A DNA stretch of 64,000 nucleotides, from positions 3,731,641 through 3,795,640 of the forward strand of contig BPJS01000001.1 in NCBI GenBank assembly GCA_026004735.1, written 5' to 3'. This stretch comes from Isosphaeraceae bacterium (GTDB taxonomy: Bacteria > Planctomycetota > Planctomycetia > Isosphaerales > Isosphaeraceae). Within the stretch, counting starts at the first letter, position 1. Every line of letters begins with the position of its first letter. Positions 1 through 8,962 of this stretch are shown one piece after another. The notes under the pieces are model-generated. The model made no database searches and was not told the origin of the DNA. It saw only the letters and a program-made list of their open reading frames with translations. The position numbers and the translations under genes are program-made.

Positions 1-445
1 GCGGCCCATTGTATCCCGGCCCAACCAGCACCACGATCGATCCCTGCCCGGCTCGCAACCACTCCCCCACCGCACACGCCGTATTCGCAAATCCTCGCAG
101 GCTCGTCTCCACGTCCGCCCAACCCGTGCTCCCCGCCACCTCCTCCAGCGGCCCCACCCCGTCCAGGACTCCAGCCGCATAGATCACTGCGTCCAGTCGG
201 CCTGTTCCGGCCACCAGCTCAGCCACCACCCGCCGGACCGCTCCCTCATCCCGGACGTCCCCGATCCCGCTCCCGACTACCTCCACCCCCTCCTCCCCCA
301 ACGCCGCCTGCGCCTCCTCCAACCGGACTCGATCCCGACCCATCAGCCCCACCCGCCAGCCCCCGCTCCCCAGCCGCGCCGCGACCGCTCGCCCCAGGCC
401 CCCACTCCCCCCCACCACGAAAACCACTCGCCCGCATGGCTCCAT
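1..445 (-). CDS. SDR family oxidoreductase, N-terminal part (cut by window edge)
   Basis: NAD(P)-dependent short-chain dehydrogenase/reductase; only about 148 N-terminal residues are inside the window. From the ATG at 445 the protein has a hydrophobic strand followed by the Rossmann glycine motif GGSGGLGR (residues 12-19), an R-D pair at 37-38 and YAAG (a variant of NNAG) at 89-92. The Y-x-x-x-K active site lies beyond the left edge, so the substrate cannot be judged. The start is supported by GGGGAGG about 7 nt upstream. It is divergent from the secreted protein at 775. Family assignment is firm, function open. Confidence 0.8.
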   Translation of the reverse strand, partial: MEPCGRVVFVVGGSGGLGRAVAARLGSGGWRVGLMGRDRVRLEEAQAALGEEGVEVVGSGIGDVRDEGAVRRVVAELVAGTGRLDAVIYAAGVLDGVGPLEEVAGSTGWADVETSLRGFANTACAVGEWLRAGQGSIVVLVGPGYNGP

Positions 446-774
446 CGCTCGCCTCCCCATCCCACCCAAGATTTCCCGCTCTCAAACCATTGTGCTCGCC
501 CCGGACATCCCTCCCCGACCCCCGCTCCCACCATTCCGGCCGTTTCCCTCAAGGATTCGACCACGTCTCCGCCGATCTTTTCCATGATGCCCGTTCGAAT
601 AAACGGGACGGCGGCCGCGTCTGCCACGCAACCGGCTCAACCTTTGCCTCTGCCGGCGGGTTCGTGGACAATCCGACCGCTCGAACCACTTCTCCCCCGG
701 GAACCTCCAGGCCTGGACGTCCCGGGCATTTCCTCCGGCGTTTCTCTCTTCCCCTCCGCGAAAGGTTACGCCCA
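446..774. other. Gene-free stretch between divergent genes
   Basis: No convincing gene, RNA or repeat is visible. An open frame continues upstream from the gene at 775, but it has no signal peptide or ribosome binding site here and its composition is Ser/Pro/Arg-rich. The stretch presumably holds the promoters of the two divergent genes. Confidence 0.5.
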
Positions 775-2061
775 ATGTCGACTAGCTCCCGACCGGCCCG
801 GGTCGCGGCCGCCCTGGCCCTGGGCGTGCTCCTGATCGGCCCCGCCGCCCACGCCCAATCCGACCTCACCAACATCCTCGACGCCCAACGCGACGGCTCC
901 ATCCAGGTCCTCGTCCGAGGCCACGGGCCGGACCGCGTCCACTTCACCCTGACAAACCATTCCCCCGAACGCCTCCAGATCCTCCTGCCCCCCGGATTAG
1001 TCGCCGCCGCCGCCACCGGGCAGGGCTTCCAGAGCATGGGCCTCGGTCTTCCCACCGACCAGCCCGGCCGATTCGCCGGCCTGACCCACGCCCGCGCCGA
1101 TGCCGAGGGCTTCCGATCCGTCCCCGCCGACGCCATTCCCCCCTCCATCGCCATCGCCCCCGCCCAGACCATCGAGTTCACGGTCCCCTCGGTCTGCCTC
1201 AACTTCGGCTTGCCAACCCCGACCCCCCGCGATCAGTTCGTCCTCCTCGACGTCGCCGACTACACCCCCGACCCCCGTGCCCAAAAGGCTCTCCGCAGCC
1301 TGGCCACCCTCGGCACCAGCCACGGCGTTGCTCAGGCCGTCGCCTGGAACGTCTTCAACCACATCAGCTTCCAGCAATTGGCCAAACAGGCCAATCGGGA
1401 ACTCAATCCAGCCGAACTGAGCGTCGCCGCGCGGTTTGTCGCCGCGCTGGATGCTTCCGGCGACCACCCCCTCGTCGACCCGGCCTATTTCCGCGACGGC
1501 CGGATCCTTGTCCGCCTCAACGCCGAACCTAGCCTCGCCGCCGAAACCGCTCGCCTCCGCCGCGAACTGTCCGACCAGACTCTGCTCGGCCTGCCCGTCC
1601 AGGTCGTCGACGAACTTCAGGACGAGCAGTCGCTTCCGTCCTCGCTCCTGATCGAGCTGACGCTCGCCCCCGGCACCCGCACCGGCCAGACCCAAGCCCG
1701 CGCCCTGGTCCGGCACCACAGCGTCCTCGGCGGCTGGACCCGCCTCGAAACCCTCAACTTCACCATCCAAGGCTCTCCGGCTGTCCTCGACGGCCGCCAC
1801 GTGGCCCGCTCCCTCGATCAAGCCGTCGCTCGCTCCTTTGTCTCCATCACGCCCGCTCGCAAGGCCCCGGGCCTGGTCACCTACCGGGTCGTCAACCGTC
1901 TCCCCCTGACCGCCCACTCCCTCGTCATCCGCGCCGGCCGCTCCGACGGCGCCCCGGTCACCTCCCTCACGGCCGTCGACATCGGTCCCGGACGCTCCTC
2001 CCTTATCACCCTGCCCACCCCGACCGCTGTCCTCGAACGCGTCGAACTCAGCGGTCTCTGA
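775..2061 (+). CDS. Secreted hypothetical protein
   Basis: A 428-residue protein of unknown function. The ATG at 775 was chosen because it is followed by a standard signal peptide: basic start, hydrophobic stretch at about residues 9-21, then A-H-A-Q as probable signal peptidase site near residue 25. The same frame is open back to 436, but that extension is low-complexity. The mature part contains beta-rich segments, an alanine-rich helical stretch near the middle and no recognisable catalytic motif or metal site. It stands alone: divergent from the SDR on the left and separated from acyP on the right by a hairpin. Probably a periplasmic or outer-envelope protein. Confidence 0.75.
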   Translation: MSTSSRPARVAAALALGVLLIGPAAHAQSDLTNILDAQRDGSIQVLVRGHGPDRVHFTLTNHSPERLQILLPPGLVAAAATGQGFQSMGLGLPTDQPGRFAGLTHARADAEGFRSVPADAIPPSIAIAPAQTIEFTVPSVCLNFGLPTPTPRDQFVLLDVADYTPDPRAQKALRSLATLGTSHGVAQAVAWNVFNHISFQQLAKQANRELNPAELSVAARFVAALDASGDHPLVDPAYFRDGRILVRLNAEPSLAAETARLRRELSDQTLLGLPVQVVDELQDEQSLPSSLLIELTLAPGTRTGQTQARALVRHHSVLGGWTRLETLNFTIQGSPAVLDGRHVARSLDQAVARSFVSITPARKAPGLVTYRVVNRLPLTAHSLVIRAGRSDGAPVTSLTAVDIGPGRSSLITLPTPTAVLERVELSGL

Positions 2062-2098
2062 TCTCCCCCCGTCTCGGACTAGTTGCCCTCAACCACCC

Positions 2099-2130
2099 AG
2101 ACGCCAGGCCTACCCTCAAGCCTGGCGTCT
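2099..2130 (+). terminator. Perfect hairpin after the secreted protein gene
   Basis: AGACGCCAGGC (2099-2109) and GCCTGGCGTCT (2120-2130) form a perfect 11-bp stem around a 10-nt loop, 38 nt after the stop codon at 2061. The bases after it are only weakly T-rich, so it may be an imperfect intrinsic terminator or an mRNA-end stabilising hairpin. Confidence 0.6.
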
Positions 2131-2322
2131 GCTCATTTCCTCCCACACAACCCGCCTGCTTCCCTTGCTTGCCAACAGGACCCGGACCGAACCTTCAACC
2201 CTCCTCCCGCGTACCACGTCCGTATTCCATACCTCCCTTGTCTCCACTTCTTATTCCTTTTTAAAGTAGTTCGATCCAACGTGTCCCAACGCCTCCAAGA
2301 CCTTCAACGCACCCCCTCCACC

Positions 2323-2604
2323 ATGACCGAGGCCTCGCGACGTTGGCTCTTCTACGGGCGAGTCCAGGGCGTCGGCTTCCGGGCAACCACCTGCCAGATC
2401 GCCTCGCAACACAAAGAAATCCGCGGCTACGTCCGGAACCTCCCGGCTGGATCGGTCGAAGTCGTCGCGGCCGGCCCGCCCGCCTCACTCCGACCCTTCC
2501 GGATCGCCATCGAATCCGCCCTCGGCCACTACATCTCCGACATCATCGAAGACCCCGGGCCTGACCCAGCCGACATCCCCCCCGGCTTCGTCATCCGTCC
2601 CTAA
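2323..2604 (+). CDS. acyP: Acylphosphatase
   Basis: Small cytosolic enzyme (93 residues, normal family length) that hydrolyses carboxyl-phosphate bonds such as acetyl phosphate or carbamoyl phosphate. The signature G-R-V-Q-G-V-G-F-R (residues 12-20) holds the phosphate-binding loop and the catalytic Arg. The segment G-Y-V-R-N-L (about 39-44) supplies the catalytic Asn. I placed the start at the ATG at 2323; an in-frame GTG at 2281 would add 14 residues without similarity to the family. An AT-rich patch at about 2240-2270 upstream probably contains the promoter. The ABC-2 permease follows 32 nt downstream, so the two may be co-transcribed. Confidence 0.92.
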   Translation: MTEASRRWLFYGRVQGVGFRATTCQIASQHKEIRGYVRNLPAGSVEVVAAGPPASLRPFRIAIESALGHYISDIIEDPGPDPADIPPGFVIRP

Positions 2605-2636
2605 TCCCAGATTCCCCCAACCGGCCGCTTGCTCCC

Positions 2637-3464
2637 ATGAAAACCCTTGTGATCGCCCTCTCGACCGCCAAGGAAGCCATCCGCCAACCCGCCTTCTGGG
2701 CCTTGGCCATCCTCGCCACCCTGATCCTCATCATCTCCATCTTCGTCCCCTACTTCACCTTCAACGAAGATATTAAGATGTACAAGGATACAGGTCTGGC
2801 GATCATTCTTCTCTTCAGTTTGATCCTAGCGCTGCTGACGGCCAGCTCCACCGTCGCCGAGGAAATCGAGGGTAAGACCGCCGTCACCATGCTCTCCAAA
2901 CCGATCAACCGTCGCCAATTCATCTTCGGTAAATACCTCGGCATCGAGCTGGCCGTCCTCGCCCTTTTCTTGATCCTGGGTGCCGTCTTCGCCTGGGGCG
3001 TCTATTACAAAGCCGGCTACGACCTGGCCGAGGCCGCCGGCCAGATCGACGAACTCAAACGCGGCTGGCCCCACGTCTTTCAGATCCTGCCCGGCCTGGT
3101 TCTGGCCTTCTTCGAGGTCTCCGTCCTGGCGGCCATCAGCGTTGCCATCTCCACCCGCATGCCGATGATCGCCAACCTGGTCATCTGCCTCTCCATCTTC
3201 TTCATCGGCCACCTGACCCCCGTCCTCGTCGAGGCCACCCAGCAACCCGACCAGCCGGCTAACGAACTGGTCAAATTCATGGCCCGACTCTTCTCCTGGG
3301 CGTTCCCCTCCCTCGAATTCTTCAACGCCGGCCCGGCCATCTCCACCGGCGCGGTCGTCCCCTGGAACGCCTACGTCCTCCCCGCCCTCGGCTACTGTGT
3401 AATGTATAGTGGAGCAGCCTTGCTCTTCGCATTCCTCCTGTTCGAAAACCGCGACGTGGCCTGA
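2637..3464 (+). CDS. ABC-2 type transporter permease
   Basis: Integral membrane protein of 275 residues. An N-terminal hydrophobic helix (about 17-40) is followed by a soluble loop. The ABC-2 typical stretch comes next: a helix, then A-E-E-I-E-G-K-T over about residues 76-83, and L-S-K-P-I-N-R, which is characteristic of ABC-2 and gliding-type permeases. Four further helices follow, the last at the C-terminus. It needs a partner ATPase; none with intact motifs is next to it, and the downstream ABC protein at 3551 has a degenerate nucleotide-binding domain. Start ATG at 2637, 32 nt after acyP. The exported substrate is unknown. Confidence 0.85.
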   Translation: MKTLVIALSTAKEAIRQPAFWALAILATLILIISIFVPYFTFNEDIKMYKDTGLAIILLFSLILALLTASSTVAEEIEGKTAVTMLSKPINRRQFIFGKYLGIELAVLALFLILGAVFAWGVYYKAGYDLAEAAGQIDELKRGWPHVFQILPGLVLAFFEVSVLAAISVAISTRMPMIANLVICLSIFFIGHLTPVLVEATQQPDQPANELVKFMARLFSWAFPSLEFFNAGPAISTGAVVPWNAYVLPALGYCVMYSGAALLFAFLLFENRDVA

Positions 3465-3550
3465 CCGAGCGGACCCGGCAGCCCGGCCCGATCCCTCCTC
3501 ACCCCGCGGCCACGCTGCCCTCCGGGCGTCCGGCTGGAAATGGTGCTCGT

Positions 3551-5560
3551 ATGGACCGGGATGCCCTTCGCCGCGCCTACCGGGCCCTTGGGGCCGACCC
3601 CAAGACCCAGGCCCTCCTCCACACCCTCGCCGCGCTCCAAGCCCTCCTCGCCCTCTCCTTCGGCTTGATTCTGAGCCTCCTGCTCGCACTGGCCAGCACC
3701 CGCGGCATCACTCGCATCGATCCGCAGCCGCTCGGCCCGGAGTCCCCCTCCTCGATCCCCACCTGGCTCCGCGACCGGCTCCCCATCCCCGACCCCTCAT
3801 CCCCCCCCTCCGCCGCCCCAACCCTCCTTCCCGATACCGGCCTCTACCCCCTCGTCCCCTCCGGTCTGGATAGTCCGAACCCCATCCATCGCGCCCTTGC
3901 CCACGGCCTGAACCTCGCCCTCTCCCTGCTCCGTCCCCTCCGCGACAACCGCAGCGCCCTCGTCGCCCTGGTCATGCTCGGCCTCCTGGTGCTCCTGGCC
4001 TGGTATGTCGTCGCACGCGCTCGCCGCCGCCTGACGATCGCCGCCGTCACCACCGCCACCGAGGGCGTCCGGGGCCAGCTCCACCGGCAAATGTACCGCC
4101 TCGGCCAATCCTACCTCCCCGCCGAAGGCATCGGCCCGGTCCTCAACATCTTCACCCGCGACGTCAACGAACTCCGCGACGGCCTTCTCGTCGACCTCCT
4201 GCACCGCGTCTATTCTCCCGTCCTGGCCGCCGGCCTCCTCCTGCTGGCTCTGGCCGTCAGCCCCTCCTTGACCGCCTTCTGTCTCTCCCTCGGCGTCCTG
4301 GTCGCCTATGGCATCGATCGACTCTCCCAGATCCGCCGCCAACAGGCCACCACCGCCGCCCGCGCCTCGGCCATCCACCTGCTCCAGCTCCACGAAGACC
4401 TCTCCATGCTCCGCACCGTCCGCGTCTTCGGCATGGAACCCATCGACACCCGCCGCTTCGAGGAACACCTCACCCTCTTTCACCAGGCCGAACGCCGCCG
4501 CCTAGACGACGAAGGCCCCGCCCACCCCGCCACCCGCCTCATGATCGGCGCCGGCGTCCTCCTGATCGCCGCCATGCTCACCCACGCCGTCCTCTCCTCC
4601 CGAACCTCCCTCCACGGCGCGCTGATCCTCGCCGCCTCCCTCGCCGCGCTGATCTGGCCCATCCGTCGCTGGGTCGAACGCCACAACGCTCTCCAAGCCG
4701 CCTCCCGCGCCGCCGCCAGCATCGAAGACTACCTCGACCGCCGCCCCGAACTCCAAATGACCGTCGACGCCCGCTTCCTCCAGCCCATTCGCGACCAAAT
4801 CTCCTTCGAACACGTCAGCCTCGACGGCCCCGGCGGCCAACCCCTCCTCTCCCAGGTCTCGTTCTCCATCCCCGCCCGCGCTCGCACCTCCATCCTCAGC
4901 CTCGACGAAGACGCTCGCCATGCCGTCGCCTGCCTCATCCCCCGCCTGATCGACCCCAAGTCCGGCCACGTCCGCATCGACGGCGTCGACCTCCGCGAAG
5001 TCACCTTCGAATCCCTCCGCGCCCAGGTCGCCCTCCTCCTCCAGGCCGACTACGTCTTCAGCGACTCGGTCATCAACAACATCGGCCTCGGCGACCCCAG
5101 CTATGGGCTGCCTCGCATCATCGAGGCCGCCAAGGCCGCCCACGCCCACCACTTCATCCAGCAACTACCCCAGGGCTACGACACCGTCATCGGACCCCTC
5201 GGCTTCACCCTCACCCTCGAAGACCAGTACCGCATCGCCCTGGCACGCGCCTTCCTCCACGACCCCTCCATCGTCATCATCGAAGAACCCGACACCACCC
5301 TCGACGACGACATCAAACACCTCATCGACGACGCCATCGACCGCCTCGCCAAGGGCCGCACCCTCATCTTCCTCCCGCACCGCCTCTCCACCATCCGCCG
5401 CTGCGACCACGTCGTCGTCCTCCACAACGGCAAGGTCGAAGCCTCCGGCCCACCCCGCGAAGTCCACGGCCAATCCAAACTCTACCGCCACATCCAATAC
5501 CTTGAGTTCAACCGCTTCGCCACCGGCGACGTCGAACCCTCCCCCTCCGGCTCCGTCTAA
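3551..5560 (+). CDS. ABC exporter-like protein with degenerate ATPase domain
   Basis: A 669-residue fusion of a type I ABC exporter membrane domain (about 1-350, hydrophobic segments near 22-50, 135-155, 225-260 and 325-350) and a C-terminal nucleotide-binding domain (about 395-655). The fold is recognisable from R-I-D-G-V-D-L, R-I-A-L-A-R-A, the D-loop T-T-L-D and the switch His (H610). The catalytic motifs, however, are lost. The Walker A segment reads SLDEDARHA (450-458) with Arg in place of Lys and no glycines. The signature reads LTLED (554-558) instead of LSGGQ. The Walker B Asp is Glu (E578), while E579 remains. There is no frameshift. Either a non-hydrolysing half of a heterodimer or a regulatory pseudo-ABC protein; being next to the ABC-2 permease, it may act with it. 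Confidence 0.85.
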   Translation: MDRDALRRAYRALGADPKTQALLHTLAALQALLALSFGLILSLLLALASTRGITRIDPQPLGPESPSSIPTWLRDRLPIPDPSSPPSAAPTLLPDTGLYPLVPSGLDSPNPIHRALAHGLNLALSLLRPLRDNRSALVALVMLGLLVLLAWYVVARARRRLTIAAVTTATEGVRGQLHRQMYRLGQSYLPAEGIGPVLNIFTRDVNELRDGLLVDLLHRVYSPVLAAGLLLLALAVSPSLTAFCLSLGVLVAYGIDRLSQIRRQQATTAARASAIHLLQLHEDLSMLRTVRVFGMEPIDTRRFEEHLTLFHQAERRRLDDEGPAHPATRLMIGAGVLLIAAMLTHAVLSSRTSLHGALILAASLAALIWPIRRWVERHNALQAASRAAASIEDYLDRRPELQMTVDARFLQPIRDQISFEHVSLDGPGGQPLLSQVSFSIPARARTSILSLDEDARHAVACLIPRLIDPKSGHVRIDGVDLREVTFESLRAQVALLLQADYVFSDSVINNIGLGDPSYGLPRIIEAAKAAHAHHFIQQLPQGYDTVIGPLGFTLTLEDQYRIALARAFLHDPSIVIIEEPDTTLDDDIKHLIDDAIDRLAKGRTLIFLPHRLSTIRRCDHVVVLHNGKVEASGPPREVHGQSKLYRHIQYLEFNRFATGDVEPSPSGSV

Positions 5561-5594
5561 TTCCCTCCTCCGACCTCCCTGCCAGCGCCTCCAC

Positions 5595-6332
5595 TCAAAA
5601 CCACTCATCCACCGTCGGCGTCATCACAAGCTCCGGCACATTCGCTCGCGCCGGCAACTCCACCACAAACCGCACCGCCGCCGCCACATCCTCCGGCTGC
5701 AAGATCGCCGCCCGACGCTCCGCCGGCACCGCCACCGGACGCCGATCCAGAATCGGCGTGTTGATCTCACCCGGATAGATCACCGTCGAGCGGATCCCGT
5801 GCACCCGCTCCTCCCGCCCCAAGCAAATCCCCAACGCCGCCTGACCAAACTTCGACGCCGAATACCCCACCCCTCCCAACACACTCGCACGCTTCCCCGA
5901 GATTGAACATATCTGCACCACCAACCCCGATCGCCGCCGCCTCATCCCCGGCAGCACCGCCCTCACCAAATAAAACGCCCCCGTCAAGTTGGTCCGCAGC
6001 ATCCGATCCCAATCCGCCGGCTCCAGCTCCGCCAGCGCCCGCTTCGGCACGTTTACCCCCGCGTTGCACACCAGTACGTCAATCGTCCCAAAACCCTCCT
6101 CAATCCGACCCACCGCCTGCTCGACCCCCTCCCGGTCCCCCACATCAACCGCCTCCATCCATACCCGCGACGGCTCCCCACCGATCAGCGCCGCCGTCTC
6201 CTCCAGCTTCCCTCGATCCCGCCCCATCAAGCCCACCCGCATCCCCAGCTTCGCCAGCTCCACCGCAACCGCCCGACCCACCCCGCTGCCAGCGCCCGTC
6301 ACCACCGCCGCGCCTTTGCCTCGGTCGTCCAC
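5595..6332 (-). CDS. SDR family oxidoreductase
   Basis: Short-chain dehydrogenase of 245 residues, the normal length for classical SDRs. The cofactor motif T-G-A-G-S-G-V-G (residues 12-19) and C-N-A-G near 89-92 are present. The catalytic Ser lies in S-I-S-G and the Y-S-A-S-K active site near 156-160, followed by P-G-E-I-N-T-P. An R-D after the second strand suggests NADP preference. Start is a GTG at 6332 with GAGGCGGAC just upstream. It converges on the ABC gene (35 nt between stops). Substrate cannot be inferred. Confidence 0.88.
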   Translation of the reverse strand: MDDRGKGAAVVTGAGSGVGRAVAVELAKLGMRVGLMGRDRGKLEETAALIGGEPSRVWMEAVDVGDREGVEQAVGRIEEGFGTIDVLVCNAGVNVPKRALAELEPADWDRMLRTNLTGAFYLVRAVLPGMRRRRSGLVVQICSISGKRASVLGGVGYSASKFGQAALGICLGREERVHGIRSTVIYPGEINTPILDRRPVAVPAERRAAILQPEDVAAAVRFVVELPARANVPELVMTPTVDEWF

Positions 6333-6385
6333 GTCCGCCTCGCTCCCTTCCAGAAACCACTTCTCATCGACTCGATCGGCTCAGT

Positions 6386-7744
6386 CTATCCCACCACCCG
6401 TCCGCTGGCACCCCTGCCGCTTCTCTCGACCGCAGGCTCCGCGAACCGGATCCACCCACTCCGTCCCACCGGCTGCGCAACCAAGGCCAACCTCCGCCGT
6501 GAGAGCCGCCAACGCAGTCCAAGCCGCGACCGCCGCTCACTTGCCCGACCACCGACCCGGTTCGCCGCAAACCGGCCCGACAACTCCAGACCTCCCGCGC
6601 CAGCCCCGACGCCCGTCCGCGGCGTCCCCCCTCCCCCCTCGGCCTTACCCCCCGCCCCTTCTCCGGCAGGACCCGCTGTCGGCAGCCCCGCTTGTGGCTC
6701 TCCCGGCTTCGCCCCTGGCGTTGCCGGAATCAGACGCGCCGACCTCTCCACGTTCAACCGCCCAATCGTCAACCCGCTCCCATCCCGAATCGGATCCGCT
6801 CCTCGCTGCAGCCAGTCCAGCAACTCCTCCACCCGCGGCAACACACCAAACCGACTCCGATAGATCTCCTGAAGCAACAGAATCGCTCCCGTCACCAGCG
6901 GGGCCGCGAAGCTCGTCCCCTCGACCCGGCCGTAACCGGCCGACTCGACCGTCGTCAGCAGCCCCGTTGCCGGCGCCCCCAGATCCGTCGCCGACTCCCC
7001 TCCCCGCTCCCGACTCAACCGCTGCGCCCCAGACCACAACCGGTCCCCCTCCGTCCCCGTCACACTAATCGTCCCGGGCAAAATCGCCGTGAACCCGACC
7101 CCCTCCTGCCCCCGATACCCGTTGCCCGTCGCCGCCACCACCGGAATCCGCAGCCTGGCCAGCTCCTCGACCAGACCAGCAATCCGCTCCCCGACCCCTC
7201 CGTCCTTCGACCACAAATCATGCACATAATTACGGTTGTCCGAGATCGACAGATTCACCACCGTGATCCCATACTCCTCGTGGCGATCCACGACCCACTG
7301 CAACGCATCGGCGATCCGCTCAAAGCTCCCCCGGTTGTCATTCCCGAAGACCCGCAACGCCACCAGCCCCGCCCCCGGCGCGACGCCACCTCGCCCGTTC
7401 AGGTCCCGCGACGCAATCAGCCCCGCCACCATCGTCCCGTGCGACCACGTCTCGGCCAGCGGGTCCTCATCCTCCATCGCCAGGTCATATCCCCCCACCA
7501 CCACCGCCCCAGGCCCCAACCTCCCGCCCAGCGCCGGGTGTCGATAATCAATCCCCGTATCAATCACCGCGGCCGCAAGCCCCGCCCCATCCACCGCGTA
7601 CTGCTGCCGTGCCGCCGCCGCCCGAATCCAGTCGTCATAACTGGCATTCGGCAAAGCCGATGCGCTCATCAGACCGCGCATCTCCAGGCTCTCCACCACT
7701 GGGCAACGCCGCCGTCTCCCTCCCATCGATCGACTCAATCCCAT
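6386..7744 (-). CDS. S8 (subtilisin-like) serine peptidase with planctomycete L-E-x-R leader
   Basis: Extracytoplasmic endopeptidase, 452 residues from the ATG at 7744, which has GGAG 6 nt upstream; the frame stays open to 8038 but that part is Arg/Gly low-complexity. The catalytic triad is visible: Asp62 in VIDTGID, His102 in SHGT and Ser278 in GTSFAAP, with the oxyanion Asn208 in ATGN. The N-terminus lacks a classical signal peptide; it carries VESLEMRGLMS (17-27), the L-E-x-R type motif often found at the start of large exported planctomycete proteins. After the peptidase domain (to about residue 330) come a Pro/Gly-rich stretch and an Arg-rich tail of unknown purpose. Divergent from kdsB. 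Confidence 0.88.
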   Translation of the reverse strand: MGLSRSMGGRRRRCPVVESLEMRGLMSASALPNASYDDWIRAAAARQQYAVDGAGLAAAVIDTGIDYRHPALGGRLGPGAVVVGGYDLAMEDEDPLAETWSHGTMVAGLIASRDLNGRGGVAPGAGLVALRVFGNDNRGSFERIADALQWVVDRHEEYGITVVNLSISDNRNYVHDLWSKDGGVGERIAGLVEELARLRIPVVAATGNGYRGQEGVGFTAILPGTISVTGTEGDRLWSGAQRLSRERGGESATDLGAPATGLLTTVESAGYGRVEGTSFAAPLVTGAILLLQEIYRSRFGVLPRVEELLDWLQRGADPIRDGSGLTIGRLNVERSARLIPATPGAKPGEPQAGLPTAGPAGEGAGGKAEGGGGTPRTGVGAGAGGLELSGRFAANRVGGRASERRSRLGLRWRLSRRRLALVAQPVGRSGWIRFAEPAVERSGRGASGRVVG

Positions 7745-8161
7745 TGCTGTCTCCGTCGCCGACCAGCGGGCCTCGACCAGCCCGCGGCTCCCCCGCCGCC
7801 CCGATCCGGGCCTTCTAGCCCCTCCCGACCCCGCCGCTTCACCCCGCTCGATCCGTCCCGGAGCCGCTCCGTCCAAGCCGCGCGAGGCGCTCGCTCGGCT
7901 CGCGGCTCCCGAGCGCTCCCAGGCCTTCCTCGTCGCAGCCCATCCTGCGGACGCGGTTCGATGACCGCGCCGCTCTCTCCCCAGCGGCCTCAACTCCTTC
8001 GAGACCACCGGCCCAGACCCGGACTCGCCTTGCCGCATTCCGCAGCCGCGTTACAGTGACCAGCCCTGGCGGCCGACCACCGATCCCACACGCGACGCCC
8101 AAGGCGCCGGCCCCGGCTCCCCCTCTATCGGCCAGTTCCGACGATCAGTCTCGGCTCTCCT
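7745..8161. other. Divergent intergenic region, peptidase/kdsB
   Basis: About 417 bp without a supported gene. It should contain the promoters of both flanking genes; a possible one for kdsB is listed separately. Nothing resembling a structured RNA was recognised. Confidence 0.5.
8030..8057 (+). promoter_or_regulatory. Possible sigma70-type promoter of kdsB
   Basis: TTGCCG (8030-8035), a 16-nt spacer and TACAGT (8052-8057), about 100 nt before the kdsB start. Both hexamers match the consensus at four of six positions, so this could be chance. Confidence 0.3.
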
Positions 8162-8914
8162 ATGGAAATCCTCGGCGTCATCCCCGCTCGATTCGCCTCG
8201 ACCCGCCTTCCCGGCAAACCCCTCCTTCGCGCCACCGGCAAAACCCTCATCCAACACGTTTTCGAAGCCGCCTCCCAGGCCCGCCTCATCTCCCGGCTCC
8301 TCGTCGCCACTGACGACCCACGCATCGCCGCCGCCGTCCACGACTTCGGGGGGACCGCACTCCTGACTCGCCCCGACCACCCCTCCGGCACCGACCGCGT
8401 CGCCGAAGTCGCCGCCGCCTCCCCTTCCGCCGACCTGATCGTCAACATCCAAGGCGACGAACCAGAACTCTCCCCTCACAGCCTCGACCTCGCTATCCAC
8501 ACCCTCCTCCACAACCCCCACGCCGCCATCTCAACCCTCGCAACCCCCATCCACGACCCCTCCCTCTTCCAAGATCCGTCTTGCGTCAAAGTCGTCACCG
8601 ACTCCCTCGGCCACGCTCTCTACTTCTCCCGCGCGCCGATCCCCTTCCATCGCGACGGGCCTCCTCCCAATTCCCCCCTCGGCCTGCTCCACCTCGGCCT
8701 CTACGCCTACCGTCGCTCCGCCCTGCTCCAACTGGCCTCCCTGCCCCCTTCCCCCCTCGAACGCGCCGAACGCCTCGAACAACTCCGCGCCCTCCAGGCT
8801 CGCCTCCCCATTGCCGTCGCCCTCGTCGACGAACCCTCCGTCGGCATCGACACCCCCGACGACTACCGCCGCTTCGTCGATCGCTGGACCGCACGCCAGG
8901 CCCCTCCTCACTAA
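8162..8914 (+). CDS. kdsB: 3-deoxy-manno-octulosonate cytidylyltransferase
   Basis: Activates KDO with CTP to CMP-KDO, the donor for the inner core of lipopolysaccharide; cytosolic, 250 residues as usual. The family signatures are clear: V-I-P-A-R-F-A-S-T-R-L-P-G-K-P (residues 6-20, nucleotide binding), S-G-T-D-R-V near 79-84, and N-I-Q-G-D-E-P near 98-104, whose Asp binds metal. The gene supports an outer membrane with KDO-type LPS in this organism. The downstream membrane glycosyltransferase (48 nt gap) may serve envelope glycan synthesis in the same transcript. Confidence 0.96.
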   Translation: MEILGVIPARFASTRLPGKPLLRATGKTLIQHVFEAASQARLISRLLVATDDPRIAAAVHDFGGTALLTRPDHPSGTDRVAEVAAASPSADLIVNIQGDEPELSPHSLDLAIHTLLHNPHAAISTLATPIHDPSLFQDPSCVKVVTDSLGHALYFSRAPIPFHRDGPPPNSPLGLLHLGLYAYRRSALLQLASLPPSPLERAERLEQLRALQARLPIAVALVDEPSVGIDTPDDYRRFVDRWTARQAPPH

Positions 8915-8962
8915 CGGCGACGTCGTTCGCATCGATCGCTCGACCCGCCCCCCAGGCCTCCG

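Noticed and set aside
7880-7910. GC-rich imperfect palindrome between the peptidase gene and kdsB
   Set aside because: Arms pair over only about five bases; no more than expected at this GC content.
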